From Pisolithus tinctorius (Eukaryota; Basidiomycota; Agaricomycetes; Boletales; Pisolithaceae): a DNA stretch of 64,000 bases. The DNA is taken from contig JANFAH010000007.1 in NCBI GenBank assembly GCA_024663395.1, positions 186,001-250,000 on the forward strand, read 5' to 3'. The translations under genes and the position numbers were made by a program. The notes beneath the pieces are model-generated. The model saw nothing but the letters and a program-made list of their open reading frames with translations. It had not been told where the DNA came from and did not search any database. Positions 35,168 through 47,953 of this stretch are shown here, one piece after another. How positions within the stretch are numbered: position 1 is the first letter of the stretch; each line of letters starts with the position of its first letter.

Positions 35168-38100
35168 ATGGCGTCTTGGACTCCCCAACCTGCAGGATTG
35201 CAGGAAATCCTGCAGACAATCCGCGACTCAACCGACACTCAAAACAAAGTACAGCGGGCCATAACCCATGTATGTACATTCATTATCTCTCAATTCGATC
35301 ACGGTCGCTTATACGTTGTCCAGAAACTCAACAGTTTCACCCGGGTGCCCGACTACATTGCATATCTGGCATATATATTGTCTGCTATGCCACAAGAGGA
35401 GGACCAGATCCGAACCATTGCTGGATATCTACTCAAGAATAATGCGCGTCTGATACTCATCGCATTGCCCGAGGTGGCAGAGTATGCCAAGTCAGCGGTG
35501 TTGTCAGCTTTCCGTGACTCGTCTGCTCTCATTCGCACCGCCGCTGGCCAAGACATCGTCGCATTTCTTGGTGCTCTCGAGCCTAGGAACTGGCCCGATT
35601 GTCTGGAGCAGCTTCTCGCCATGTTAGACGATCCCAATAGCCAAGAGGTGAGTGACAGGTTAAAAAAACATCGAAGCACTGGGCGCCACGCCTTGCCAAC
35701 GTCGGATCAGTACTTCCCCTTCTATCATCTGTCGCACGGATCGTTGTTTTGCATGCACAATCTGAGCACGAGCATGACGGGGGTTCATTCTATGGATGCA
35801 TGTTCCACGAATATTGTCGTAAATTGCCGGACGGACGAGCCATTCTTCGTCCTCTAGGGACTGCTCAAAGTGGTTGCAGTGTTTCCTATCAGCTTTCACA
35901 CTTGCCGTCAAAAACCCATTTACTGAACTCCGCCCCCCTAGGCTGCGTTCAGCGTCTTTGAGAAAGCTTGCGAAGATTTTCCTCGCAAGCTAGACATCGA
36001 GATCAACGGGACACGTCCATTAGACTTCATGATCCCCAAATTCCTCATGCTATCCGAACATCCTTCTCCAAAAATGCGATCGCACGCTGTAGCCTGTCTC
36101 TCGTACTTCGTGCCAGTGAGCTCTCAGTCGCTATTCGCTCACATCGATGCATTCATCGCATGTCTCTTCAAACGAGCCTCTGACGAGGACCCGAGTGTCC
36201 GTCGTCATGTATGCCAAGCTTTGGTGTTACTCCTAGCCGCCCGCCCGGAGAAACTCATGCCGGAGATGGCAAATGTTGCCGAGTACATGCTCTATTCTAC
36301 CAAGGACAAGAACGAGAGCGTGGCACTGGAGGCGTGTGAGTTTTGGTTGACTTTTGCCGAGGATCCTGAGCTTGCGCCCTACTTGCGTCCGTTGCTGGGT
36401 CGTGTCGCGCCTGTCTTGCTCGACTGCATGATATACGGGGAGGATGACCTCATCTGGTTGGAGGGCGACGCGGAGGATACGAATGTTCCGGACAAGGAGT
36501 CCGACATCAAACCACGTCATTATGGAGGGAAGGCACATGGTATGGAGCGGGAGGGACCTCAGAATGGTGAAGGGGGTACGAAACGGAGTGCCTATGCTGA
36601 AGACAATTTGGATGACGAAGAAGATGACGATTACGACTTGGACGACGACGACGATTTCGCTGACGAGATGTCTACTGAATGGAACCTGCGCAAGTGTGCG
36701 GCTGCTGCGCTGGATGTGCTCGCAGTTCGCTTTGGCGCTGAGCTTCTGAATGTTCTGCTCTCGCCATTGAAAGATAAACTGTGGAGTACCGATTGGTTGG
36801 AGAGGGAGAGTGCTATTCTTGCTCTAGGTGCCATGGCAGAAGGTGAGTGTCTATACGAATCACGTGAACGGCATTTGAGTATCGGCAGGTTGCATCGATG
36901 CTATCGAAGAACATCTTAAAGTTCTGGTCCCATATCTCATCAACACGTTAAACGATCCGAAGGTGGAGACTCTCGGTGTTTGGTAGCCCCTAGTCTCACG
37001 CATATTTTTAGCCCCTTGTGCGATCTATCACGTGCTGGACTTTGGGCAGGTATGCGAGCTGGTGCACACAACCCGTATCGGAAGAGCATAAGAACCAGTA
37101 TTTCATCCCGACGATGGAAGGTGTAAGCCGAGTTTCAGCATCTTACTTCAAGCTTTTAACGTTGTGTTAGCTTCTTCGGATGGTCCTGGACGACAACAAA
37201 CGTGTGCAAGAGGCGGGTTGCAGCGCATTTGCCACTCTCGAAGAAGATGCTGGCGCTGAGCTGATTCCTTACCTCGAGCCAGTGCTGCGGAATTTAGTCT
37301 TCGCGTTCCAGAAATATCAACATAAAAACATGCTTATTTTGTACGACGCTGTTGGAACCCTCGCCGATTCCGTCGGACGCGCGCTGTCAAATCCCACCTT
37401 CGTCGACATATTAATGCCGCCGCTTACTGCTCGGTGGAACAAGCTACAAGACGATGATGACGACTTAATCCCTCTCCTCGAGGTATGACACACGAGCTTT
37501 TAATGATACCGAAGCTTATTTTTGCACTCTTCAGTGTCTCGCATCAGTCACTATCGCGATGGGACCTGGATTTGCTCCATATGCTCCCCTGGTGTTCCAA
37601 CGCTGCATAAACATCGTACATCAGCAACTTCTTTACTACCAAGCATACCAACAGAATCCGGACCTAGACGAGCCCGAAAAGTCGTTCCTGGTCGTGTCAT
37701 TGGATTTGTTGTCTGGACTGGCGCAGGGATTGGGCATGGGACTGGAGTCTTTGATTTCGCAGATGCAACCAAGCCTCTTCCAGTTGCTTACCGTATGCCT
37801 CAAGCACCCACAAGCCCCCGTCCGGCAATCCGCCTACGCTCTTGTTGGTGACCTTGCCATGGGTTGCTTCACCTTGTTGCGTCCTCACCTTCCAGCGATC
37901 ATGAACGAGCTCATCCAGCAACTGGATCCTGAGCCTAAGGTTGAGTTTATCAGCGCGTGCAATAATGCTGCCTGGTCAGTGGGTGAAGTTGCCCTGCGTT
38001 ACGGGCGAGGTGAGATTCTTTCTTGCAGCATGTATGATCTTGGCTAAAATATACATAGACGATGCGGAATTCCAGCAGTGGGTGAACCCACTTATATCCC

Positions 38101-38574
38101 GCCTCATTCCTATCTTGTTGCATCCCAAAGCCCCACGAAGTCTCCATGAGAACGCTGCTGTATCCATTGGTCGAATTGGCCTTATGCATCCGGTCGTTGT
38201 GGCGCCTCTCTTACCCGAATTTGCCCAGGCTTGGTGCCAAGCGTTGTACGAGATCCGAGACAACGAAGAAAAAGATTCTGCTTTCCGAGGCATCTGCACA
38301 CTTGTTCAGGTCAACCCGGCTGGCATTGCCAAGGTTCGCAGTCCTGTTTCTGAGGAATTCTTTTTGAAAGTTAACAAGGTGGATGAACTTCCAGAGTTTA
38401 TTGTGGTTCTGTAATGCGATAGTGCGGTGGAACAACCCTTCGCCAGAACTTAACGCGATGTTCGCGCAGCTCTTGACTGGTCTCAGGAACCATGATCCCA
38501 ACGGATGGAGAGCCCAGGTTGCCACGTTCCCTCCTACCATTCAAGAACGCCTCGCCGCACGCTACGGGGTCTAA
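35168..38574 (+). CDS. KAP104: transportin-type importin beta-2 (Kap104)
   Basis: A multi-exon gene for a HEAT-repeat karyopherin that carries PY-NLS cargo, such as mRNA-binding proteins, through the nuclear pore and releases it on RanGTP. The N terminus has [41 protein letters not shown] and [15 protein letters not shown]. The long acidic loop that displaces cargo is visible as a run of Asp/Glu near 36600-36660, between AYAEDN and [23 protein letters not shown]. Later repeats include [36 protein letters not shown] and [11 protein letters not shown]. The end is [15 protein letters not shown], the normal transportin C terminus. The last intron (about 38334-38395) is needed to reach WFCNAIVRW. 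No break was seen. Confidence 0.92.
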
Positions 38575-39188
38575 GTGAAACCTCCAATTATGCGACCCAT
38601 AACCATGTATGAAAATTTGGATACCTTTGACCAGGGTGTCCCTGTTCATCTTTGTATATCGGCATCTGTCCATCTTATCTGTGTGACGCTGTAACCTGCC
38701 TCCATCTTTTCTTCTTACGTACCAGTAGCAGTAGCATCGTTCATTTCCCTTGCCTCGTTTCTTTCGCAACGTCAGTTTTTCTGTAGTTACAACTCACCCA
38801 CATTTTCTCCTTCCAATTGGGTTACTCGTTTACGGTTCTGTCGAAGGAAGAAGGAAGGGGGTAGTACCACTTGATATCACTGATACGACCTGGCATGACC
38901 ACTCTTTGCTTGTATATTGGCCCATTTTTCTTTACGTAGTAGTACTAGTAGTTAGTTAGCCCTTTCCCGCACACTCATTGAACTTCAGTAGATAGGAAGT
39001 AGATACAACAATATTGCAGAGTACAATTTCATTGGCGCAACTTATCATATCGATTGATCACCCCACGAGATGGCATGATACCGAAGTGCATCGGGAGGTA
39101 CAAGGAGATGCTAAATAAAGGAAGGAGGTAGGTTTAATATACGCGTGATCGAAAATGCAACACTGAAACCTGCATGTAAGGCGTCCGA
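38575..39188. other. intergenic, 614 bp between convergent genes
   Basis: Only the 3' flanks of KAP104 and the lectin gene are seen. It is pyrimidine-rich around 38690-38820. No gene is recognised. Confidence 0.4.
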
Positions 39189-40861
39189 CTAAAACCGTCT
39201 CTGATTGCTGTACCCATACCCATCTCCAAATCCACCAAATGTTGGCGTTGCACTATTCCCAAAGCCGCCAAATCTGGATCTGAGCATATACGCTTTGTAT
39301 CCATAAACCGCCCCGATGCACACGCCCACGAAGAGGAGGACTTTGACAAAAAAGCCGGACCAAGTTCGTTGACCTGATGGTCGGCGCGAGAAGAAGCCAC
39401 CTGAGTCGAGCTTGTCTAGTGGAGCATCTGTCGAAGAGAGGATCGCGGACCACGTGGTGACTGATATCACACTGGGAGTGGCCCGCATAAGACAACAACT
39501 CAACAAAAAGACGGTTGGACACGTACTCGTGTGCATCATATACCTCTCCGGTGAGTGCCGACATACCAAGGAACGGTGCTTTGGGCAAGTTGATGCCGTC
39601 GACGCGGAAACAGTTAGTCCACTCATCCCCTGGAATTAGACTTATTCAGCCGAAATTGTCATAGACGAAGCTTGAATGCATACAGGCTTTATACTGAACC
39701 TTAACCTGATGCAAGTTAAGCTCAAATCAGATAGCAAGGTTACGAAACAACTTACGTCGAGATAAGTGTCTCTCACATATATGATCTTCAATTTCGTCAC
39801 GGCATTCGTGCGCCGGAACATAGCCTAGGATGCGGGTACTCAATGTGAGAGGACAATCAAATAAGAGCGACGTCATATTCACCGAACACGATCCAAGGCT
39901 GTTTGCATCGCCGTCATGAGCTTGGTCATACTCGGTCTTCCCATCACCCAGCATGGCCATAATACGAGGGAAACCATAAGGATGCCTTGAGTTCGCGTAG
40001 CTGCTCAACGTTCAGACGGGCGTCCTGACAACCAACCGTGGAGCTCACGTGTCCAAAAAGATACCCAAACCCTCGAATTTGTCTGGAGGTGGCGTGGCGT
40101 GAGGACAGTACAGAAGAGCGTAATCTTAAAGCCTGACCTTTGCTTCCGAAGACGGGCCCTGGCTGTGTTCTCTCTTTTGTTAACCATATAGCCATACCAT
40201 CGCCATATAAATGTGTGGAATCGCCAAAAATCTGTGAATGCGGTTAGGAAAGGGGTTGGAAAAGAAATCATGCACGGCAGATATACTTTGAATTCAATCT
40301 CAATAACGTAGTTGGACGCCGTTAATGGCAAACGCGACCATAACCATCCCTAGGGGCATGATGTGTAAGTGAAGTGCTTGAATGCGACGAGTATGGTAGT
40401 TTGAGTACCATTTGGGATGGGACAGCTCGCGTAAGACGAATATGTTTATTGGTGTTCTACAGTGAGTTCAGCGACATATGCTTTGACATATCCAGGAACT
40501 TTTATGACCTACAATGTATGCGTCCGCACCAAAATCCCACCATCTAAACAGAACCAGCATGTTGGAAAAGAGCCACAACCAAGGTCTCGAAAAAGAACCC
40601 CCACCGATTTTGTAAATCTTCGTCAATATACGGAGGATGTATCGAATGTGTTCGTAGTTGAACAGTCTGAATCCAAAACAGACAAGAATACCCAGGTTAT
40701 TACTATCGCTAGCGGTTTGGTCGGAGTGGAAGAATGGTGAGGTGACTTACTCTCTCGATAGTCCTATTGTTCACTTTCGTGTCGGCTGCACCGGACACGC
40801 AAGGAAACGCGCTGAACAGGGAAAACGCAAGGTAGAGCGCGGCAAAACATCGCAAGAGCAT
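39189..40861 (-). CDS. VIP36/Emp47-type L-type lectin, ER-Golgi cargo receptor
   Basis: The first exon (40861-40751) encodes a signal peptide (MLLRCFAALYLAFSLFSAFP with a cut near VSGA). In-phase exons then give PPYIDEDLQNRWWDFGADAY, NTNKHIRLTRAVPSQMG, WLWSRLPLTASNYVIEIEFK, HLYGDGMAIWLTKER and DTYANSRHPYGFPRIMAML. Next come the calcium/sugar region with GDGKTEYDQAHDGDAN, then GMSALTGEVYDAHE, one transmembrane helix (FFVKVLLFVGVCIGAVYGY) and a short cytosolic tail rich in Gly and Arg. The order is that of the legume-like lectins that cycle between ER and Golgi and bind high-mannose glycoproteins. The tail ends NQRRF; aromatic C termini of this kind can act as ER-exit signals. Exons near 39640-39900 were placed by similarity. 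Confidence 0.85.
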
Positions 40862-41440
40862 CGTTGAATCTTGAGCTTGAGCCAGCGGTCCAAGCTGGCT
40901 GGCGTGTCACAGTCTTGCAAAGGAGTCGTCGTCGAAATGTCCTGACGTTAGCGACGCTCACGTGCCACATCACACATGTCCGTGTCGGGCCGTTCCGACT
41001 GTGTGGCGGTGACCAGCCCCCCTCTCCTCGTCCGCTGATTTTTTTCTCAGTAGTCGATTCTTGGGCTTTGTAAAATCATCCAGCTGCCATTTCCAACCTT
41101 CCTTCGGTAGTCAACTCATTCGCGAATTCAGGAGACGGTATTTGTCGATCTGCACAAGGATCGTCGCCGCAGGATTCCGCTCGCGACGTCACTTCGACTG
41201 CCGGATCATCGATCATCGGCCATTACTCAGGCCAGGAGTCATTATAATGTCATTCGTGCTCCGCTCCCGTGGAGCATAGGGCATTAATGTTTCTTGCAGA
41301 CACGAACTATCTTCCCTAGAGCGGTCACGTGGTGACGATGTCGAACTCCTTTCTGTCATGTGACTGACGGAACTGGCCCACCAAAAACATTTGACTATCT
41401 TATCATGTAGACCTGGACTGTGACTGCCTCCAGGAATACC
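40862..41440. promoter_or_regulatory. divergent intergenic region with E-box
   Basis: The 579-bp gap separates the starts of the lectin (minus) and the F-box/LRR gene (plus). CACGTG is at 40959-40964, 15 bp from a TGACGT half-site at about 40943. No gene is seen in it. Confidence 0.35.
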
Positions 41441-43173
41441 ATGCATCCGTGCCTCTGTGTGGATGAGATTCTGCGAGTCGTATTTCGATGTATCGAAGAT
41501 CGCTCGACGTGGTGTGCGTTGGCCAGGACGTGTCGCGCCTTCACCGAACCAGCTACAGATCTGATCTGGGAGACCCTGACCGCCGTGGAACCTATTCTGC
41601 AGCATCTACCTTCTGCGAGGACAGAGAGATTAGGATTTGTAAGTACCTACTATTGTGTTGTTGTTCGGAAAGGTACTACCAACAGTTAAAGGGCGACCGG
41701 CGAAGGTGCCTGGTGCTATCACGTCCACTCAGTGACGATGACTGGAGCATCATCCGGCGGCTCTCAAGCCGTGTTCACAGATTACATACGTTCTTCATCG
41801 CAATGATTAACGTCGTTCCCCAATGGGTTGACTTCCTCGCCTCTCCGCCAGATCCAAGCTTTCTTTTCCCAAACCTTCGCGCTTTATCAATCGAAGTGCC
41901 CTCCCCACTTTTCGGTACTAGTGTCATGGATGTCCGCACAGGAGCTTACCGGGCCCTCATTCGTTTCTTCCATCTTCTTCTTGGACCACATCTGTCTGCG
42001 CTTCGATTTAGCATCCCTGACGAATTTTACACCGATTTGGACATCTCTTCCATACCAGCGCTTTGCCCAAACATTCGCATGTTGGACATAGCAGGGTTCA
42101 TGTCCGTCTGTGATGTCCAGATTCCTGAAGAAACCGTGCATCTGTTTTCTAGGGCAGTTTCCAAGCTCAGCCGTATGGAGATTGTTAGGTCATCTGTGGC
42201 CTCCTGGCAGTTGCTTAGCAGTCTCGCTCAGGCGAAAGAACTGCGACAGCTGCGGGTGAAACTTCCATATAGACTTGACCCTGAGCCAAGGCACCTCAGC
42301 GGCGACGTTTTCCCTCAACTTCGCGCTCTAGATATTTGGGCGGACTCCCTTGCATCGTGCATAGACCTGTTCCGCTGGACTTCCCCTAATCAAGTCACCG
42401 AAATGTCTATCCGCTGTCTAGCATCCTACGATAACCGCGATCCTTTACAAGCACTAGTTAACATATCATCTCTGATTTCATCGCAGTGCCGGTCTTTGGA
42501 TTTCCTCTGGATTTCCTGGACTTCCTGCGGATTGATTCGCAACCGCAACCGCAACGGCACACCCTCGTCTGCCCGGTGGCGACCTATGTTGGAACCCTAC
42601 CAAGCTTGCCATCACCTCAGAATCATTGCATTGCAGGTGTCCTTTAGCCTGACAATTGCAGACAATGACTTAGAAGACATGGTCAAGGCTTGGCCACACT
42701 TAGCGGTATTCCACCTATTTCCTGATGGCAAGGCGGACCCTCCAGTTCATCTCACGTTACGAGGAATTACCGCCCTTCTAGACCATTGCCCCGAACTTAA
42801 GGATTTTACCCTGATGTTCAATGCAACCCGGGTTCCTGAATGTATCGCTCAACCTGGCTGCAGAAAACTCGTTCGGAACCCCTCGGTGAAGTATATGGGA
42901 GTTCACACGTCTCCTGTTTCAGCGAGTAGCGACATCGCTGCATATCTCTCCACCATCATGCCATCCTTGAAGATCATTCGTCTCACACGAGGGGCTTATG
43001 AGGCTGCATGGTCCTGGATATGTACCCGGCATCCACAGAAGCCTACGATACACGTGGACCTGTCGCCGATGAAGTTATACTATCTACTCACGGCTGGTAC
43101 TGAGTCTAGTAATGAGGATATATTCGGCAGAGAGTGGAACTGGATCCATAGTAGCGACGCGGGGCGGAGGTGA
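41441..43173 (+). CDS. F-box/LRR-like protein
   Basis: Two exons (41441-41638 and 41686-43173) give 561 residues. The first exon is the F-box region: VDEILRVVFRCIEDRSTW, then CALARTCRAFTEPATDLIW, the helix pattern that binds Skp1. The rest has leucine-rich blocks such as LFPNLRALSIEVPSP, MEIVRSSVASWQLLSSLAQA and FPQLRALDIW, as in many basidiomycete F-box proteins. The presumed role is substrate choice for an SCF ubiquitin ligase. The second exon is a close paralog of the gene at 2-1195, which lies on the same strand about 41 kb away. The ATG at 41441 is the first in frame; an upstream GTG was not used. The 187-bp gap to ERD2 separates convergent 3' ends. Confidence 0.85.
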
Positions 43174-43359
43174 TGCTAGGCACTGTATGATTACCTGCGC
43201 ACAGCCACAAGTCCCCTACATCAGAATCTTACGGAGAGTCATTTCATTCTCAGGGTTATACCTTCGATTGGCGTCAGGGCAGATAGCGCCGCTTACTCGT
43301 CGAGGAAATTCATTAAGTGGGACAATAGTGTCCAAAGTGGTAAAGACAAGCAAGAAACA

Positions 43360-44278
43360 TCATGCCGGTAGCTCAAATTTCTGTCCTTGGAGTACTCTGA
43401 TGACGGAGCACACAGGTTAGTTCTGTATTTACAGGTGAAGAAAAACCAGCTTACTTTGTAACATAAACGTAGAAAAAGTCAAGGTAGAGGCCGGTTTGTA
43501 CGATGCCAGCCACAACAGCTATCGGATCTACTGTGCCTTCCGTGAAGTACCTAAACGGCCCGTCAATCTGGGGACTACGGTAGCTGAAGAACAATTACTT
43601 ACCTGTATATCCAGTTAGGAATGTACAACGCCCGGTAGGCGCCCAAAGCAGCAAGGTAATGTGTCGTGATAGTTTCAGCCTCTCCCGTCCGTTGCATCAT
43701 GAACAGTTGCGGGAAGATAGCAACAGCCTCCAAGTATATAGAAAAAGTCCACAAGATTTCGGTTACCTCGAACCGATAGTTGAATATCAGGGCAAGAACG
43801 AAGCATGGCCCGACGAGGTATTCAACTTTGAACGTATCAAGGGAAGGGTCATGAGTCGGCCTGTAGGAAGCGTCAGTTTGTGCGAAGAGTGTGCGAAGGA
43901 GCGGGAGCCTTACCGGAAACGATATTTCATGAGGTAGAGGATGTAACCACTGCTAGAGATAAAGAAAACCTTCATAACAAAGTTGTACAATGAGATCCAC
44001 GTATATAACAGGTCGATGTAACGCGTCAGGAACACGAGAACGTAGAGTGCCTGGGTCTTGAACGAGATACCTGCACACATTTCACGTTTACATGCCCCTC
44101 TGTTACGGGAGTACGGTTGTATTACGCACCTCGGCATGACCTCGTAGTATGCATCTTGTGCACGAGGATGAAAATGGAGGCTAGATGAGCCAAGTCACCT
44201 GTAAAGCGTCCCTGCCTGTTCAGAGGTTGGCGAAGCAGGGCACGTCGACTACTCACCCAGTAGCCTGAAAATGTTCAT
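43360..44278 (-). CDS. ERD2: ER lumen protein retaining receptor (HDEL/KDEL receptor)
   Basis: Six exons (44278-44257, 44198-44130, 44070-43914, 43860-43603, 43550-43455, 43396-43360) join in phase to exactly 212 residues, the normal family length. The start [19 protein letters not shown] is followed by [77 protein letters not shown] and IPNWIYRYF, ending [12 protein letters not shown]. The seven-helix protein binds the C-terminal HDEL-type signal of escaped ER residents in the Golgi and returns them in COPI vesicles. All six exons keep the frame, so the gene looks fully intact. It is divergent from the J-domain gene. Confidence 0.95.
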
Positions 44279-45154
44279 GATTGAATATCCTCTAGACGGT
44301 TACCAGAACCAAAAGGGTAGCGCAGTACTGGCGTAAGTTATTCCCGAGCAACTGGTCACCAGTAAATTTTGCGAGGGTTCGCAGTTGACAAGGAGCGTCT
44401 GCAGCGACGTGTAACTTTGGACGGATTTGGTACTAACTTGTGGGTGTATTGATTAGTCAACCTATCCCACGCTCCACCTTTCAGTGCCACTACGACGACG
44501 GATTGGCAGACACAAGTATTCACTGGAGACCAGCTCTTAAAGGCTATCACACGGATACAAGGCGAGTCTCTATCCCCCCTCAACGCGATGATGTTATAGT
44601 AAAAGGGTCGACCGTGACCCGAACCCCGCCATCGAATAAACCCTGGTGACTGAGCCCAAGAAAGCGTCCGTTCACCTGTTGCACTGCTTGAAGTTGCAGC
44701 CGTGCTTCGTAAGGCAGGACCAACATTATGGCTCTTTTATGGCTGGCATGACTGCGAGGATCACGGTCTGCTGGCAAAGGTCGAGCCGTCAGTGCTGGAT
44801 GTTTGCTTGTGTTCCATATACGCAGCAGAGTTTGGCATACGTTCATCAGCCGAGCCCGCACAGATGAGGTCCATAACTGTCGTGGGTGGTCTCTAGATGT
44901 GGATATATTCTGAACGATACATTTTGCCATTGTGGCACCGCACGCATAAAAGCGCCTAGCCTCGAGAATGCGGTGTTGGGCGCGTGGTTGTGTGCGTACA
45001 ATTGCTGGCACGGTCGCCACGGGGTTATTGATAGTAGGGTTACGGATCAGATGGAATGAGATCCACATCGACCGCCTTGCGGTCCTGAGCTTTCGACTAC
45101 CTCGTGGCCTTGCACTGAAGAATGAATACTGAACATACTATTTTCTATTTGCAG
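44279..45154. other. divergent intergenic region, 876 bp
   Basis: It lies between the starts of ERD2 and the J-domain gene. A 162-codon minus ORF (44580-45068) has no family features and is probably chance. An ATG at 45122 is in frame with the next gene. Confidence 0.4.
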
Positions 45155-46579
45155 ATGTCGTCATCCCTGCTCCAGATTGCTGGATGGTCGATCCTTCCGG
45201 ACCTATTGACTAGACACACCCTATCCTTTGTCTACCAAACTGTCTTCAAATTCATTCACCGGTCCCCACCTTTGCAGGGTTCGCCTGCGTACGTCCGGCA
45301 CTACCGATACACCTACACGGCTGTTGTGCTTGGTTATCTCCTGTACAATTTCCTCGCAGCGTCAACTGCGCTCCCGAAGAACTTCTACCAGCTACTGGAT
45401 GTTCGTCCGGACACTGGCGATAATAACGAGCTCAAGATGGCATTCCGTGCGTTTGCCAGGAAATATCACCCGGATCGTGTGGGTCCTCAGGGTGAAGCGT
45501 ATTTTATCCAAGTACGGGACGCTTTCGAAGCACTTAAGGATCCTGTTGTGCGGTTTGCTTATGATAGGTAAGTTACAAGTTGATCGCACGCACAGCGGCT
45601 TTCTGAGCTGAATGACTAGGTAATAGGTTTGGCCCTGATGTCTTGCGATGGAAAGAGTGTAACACAATGAAGGAGTACCTTCGCCGTGGCCTTCTCAGTT
45701 CACTGGCATATCACGTTATGACGGGTGTGGGGCTTGCGTTAGTATCCATGATTGGCAAACCCAATCCCGTTGCAACGGTGTGTGCGCTCTCCAACTGCTT
45801 TGAAGGCTTGCGCTGACCGTTTTCACTTCAAGTGGAGATACTTGTTGTTTGCAGTGGCGCTTGCGCTGGAGTTACACCTCCTTCTTGCACCGTCTTCCCA
45901 AATAACTGAACAAAGTCCCTTCGTTGACCATGTGTCCTCAAGTGGGACCTTCTTCGACCGCCTCTTCCCTCGCCGGGTGGCGTACCAGCATATTCAGTTA
46001 TTGCACCAAGTTTTCTTTTTTCTATCGGTTGCGTTATCTCGTGTAGCTCCAGTGCTCTTCCCATCTGTGATGCGCTCAGATCCTGCAGTCGATCGGCAGG
46101 TGATGAAGGCGGTAGCGGAGAGACTCAACATGCTTGCTAAGTCAACAGAACGAGAAAGTGCGTAAGCATCCCTTGTGTGCTTATGAGCCACGTGCTTAAG
46201 CTAACATATATGGAAATCAGTTTCGATCATGCAGAATGCAACATTGCACGCGATTCTTGACCACGATTCTTCGAAGGAGGGTTTGTCAACCGAGCCGTCT
46301 GAGCTTCCAAATAGGCTGGATGGTGATATCGTGCGGATACTCACTGATGCAATGGAGGACGTTCTCATAGAGTCCCGGTTGAAGAGCGAAGCTGGGCCGA
46401 TGAGGAGTGCGTGGGATCGAGCGGTGGAGAAAAAGAAACAACAACTGAGGTTGGAAAGGCAGGTCGGTGGTGTGATGTCTTCCCTTGTGGATGGCCCCAG
46501 GGGAAAATCAGATCCAGCCGGAGAGAAGATACCTTCGATTCGACGACAATCTCTTCGTGCACGATCGATGTCACTTTAG
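45155..46579 (+). CDS. J-domain (Hsp40) membrane protein
   Basis: At least four exons. Residues about 75-140 are a J domain: NFYQLLDVRPDTGDNNELKM, AFRAFARKYHPDR with the HPD motif that stimulates Hsp70 ATPase, and VRDAFEALKDPVVRFAYDRF. Hydrophobic segments flank it: YRYTYTAVVLGYLLYNFLAA before it, and LAYHVMTGVGLALVSMIG, WRYLLFAVALALELHLLLAP and QLLHQVFFFLSVALSRVAPV after it. The protein should therefore sit in a membrane, probably of the ER, and recruit Hsp70 there. The C-terminal part is charged and ends in an Arg-rich tail. The ATG at 45155 was preferred to the in-frame ATG at 45122 because it opens the hydrophobic segment directly; the longer form adds 11 residues. Confidence 0.8.
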
Positions 46580-46633
46580 ATCAGCAATCATTTCGTGTCT
46601 TGTAATGTCATGGGCTTTGGTCAAGCACTCCCG

Positions 46634-47893
46634 TCATATGTTCCTCTATGGGGACATTAATTATTACAAGTGATGCATGATGCAAGGACATATTGAATAG
46701 TGATTTATGTCACTTACATAAGTGCTTAGACTGCACAAGTTATGTTGGAGTGTCTCAGATTACCCTACTGTCACTTGGAGGAGAGGAATAGGGTTGGGGA
46801 CTTTAGAGCTAAGACTCAAAAGTCAACCCAGATCAGGTCTCTGAGCAACCTATACTACAGAGATGTCCCTACACATGTGATGTGCATGTAGCCAAAGCAG
46901 CAATCATGACACCACTAGTGACATCAATGAGGAATGTGAGGAAGCAACATGTAAATAAAAGAAAGGTCCAGAAGGGTTTAGAACCATGTGCCAAGATTAG
47001 ATAAGATACATTAACTATGATAAGATATGACAAGATGTGGATATATAAAAGAAAAAAGACATGTCCATTATACAAAGTTGGTGCAGGTGAGAAGGACTAT
47101 GATAAGGAGAAAGGGGCTGACAGAGTCAAGATGCTGACATTGCCCAAGTCAAACCATGGAGAATCATGGGTACAATGTCAACAAATTGCATGTACTCAGC
47201 TCTCTTCATTGACCTCATCATGTGGGATCAGGACTAGTGCAAGTAGTGGTTCACAGCAACCAGCTGGGAGAAGACTGTGGACCTTTGCCAACACTGCAAC
47301 CTCTACAGTGACATTAATGACATAAGAACAGTGTCAATACTACACCCCTTCACATTCACAATGCCCTACATGCCAGTGAATGTACCAAATTCAGTGCTGA
47401 GCTACCAGTGTTGGGACGAAATGGCACAGGAAATGAAAAAGAGTTGCATATGATGAGGTGGTGGAGGGATATAAGGACATCACCTGGATGAGGCTCATAA
47501 CCAGAGGAATGACACAGGACTCAAAGGACATTTGACAGTATGCCACAACTGTCTGGGAAAAATCATCATAGGCAGTGAGCACTGAGTTTATATATGCCAA
47601 AGAGTGGGCAGAGGGGTGGGAAAGAATAGTGGCTGGGGGCATGGTGACCAGTTAAGGGGTCTTCCTGGTGAATTATTATGTAAGTGCTTGGATGCAATTT
47701 CTACTTCTTACCAGGTAGCACATCATGGAGTATGAATGAAAGTTGGGTGTGATAACATGCACTATGTGACATCAGAGGACATGGGTGCAATTAGCAGGGT
47801 AAAATGATCATTGAACAAATATGGGGTATGAACTAATTTGTGGCAGTATGACAGCAGATATACCCAACATCAAAATACAATTTGAACCATCAT
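46634..47893. other. CpG-depleted sequence without a recognisable gene
   Basis: Only one CpG (about 47416) was found here. TpG and CpA are abundant, as after long methylation-driven decay. Small ORFs on both strands show no family. It lies directly downstream of the original end of the NLR gene and is probably an old degraded repeat. Confidence 0.5.
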
Positions 47894-47953
47894 TCACTGG
47901 GTGAAATGGAAACATTTACACCATTCTTTGCCATGGACCATCTGACTTAAGTC
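47894..47953 (-). pseudogene. severed C-terminal codons of the NACHT-WD40 gene
   Basis: The minus strand encodes DLSQMVHGKEWCKCFHFTQ and a TGA at 47894-47896. This is the usual C terminus of fungal NACHT-WD40 proteins (an ELDLSxxVHG pattern). It is cut from the rest of the gene by the solo LTR at 47954-48894. Reading from 48900 across one copy of the AAGTC duplication into this segment keeps the frame. Confidence 0.85.
47949..47953. repeat. target site duplication AAGTC, left copy
   Basis: The five bases before the LTR start are repeated exactly after its end (48895-48899). Confidence 0.8.

Noticed and set aside
44580..45068. 162-codon minus-strand ORF between ERD2 and the J-domain gene
   Set aside because: It has no family features and lies in a divergent promoter region.
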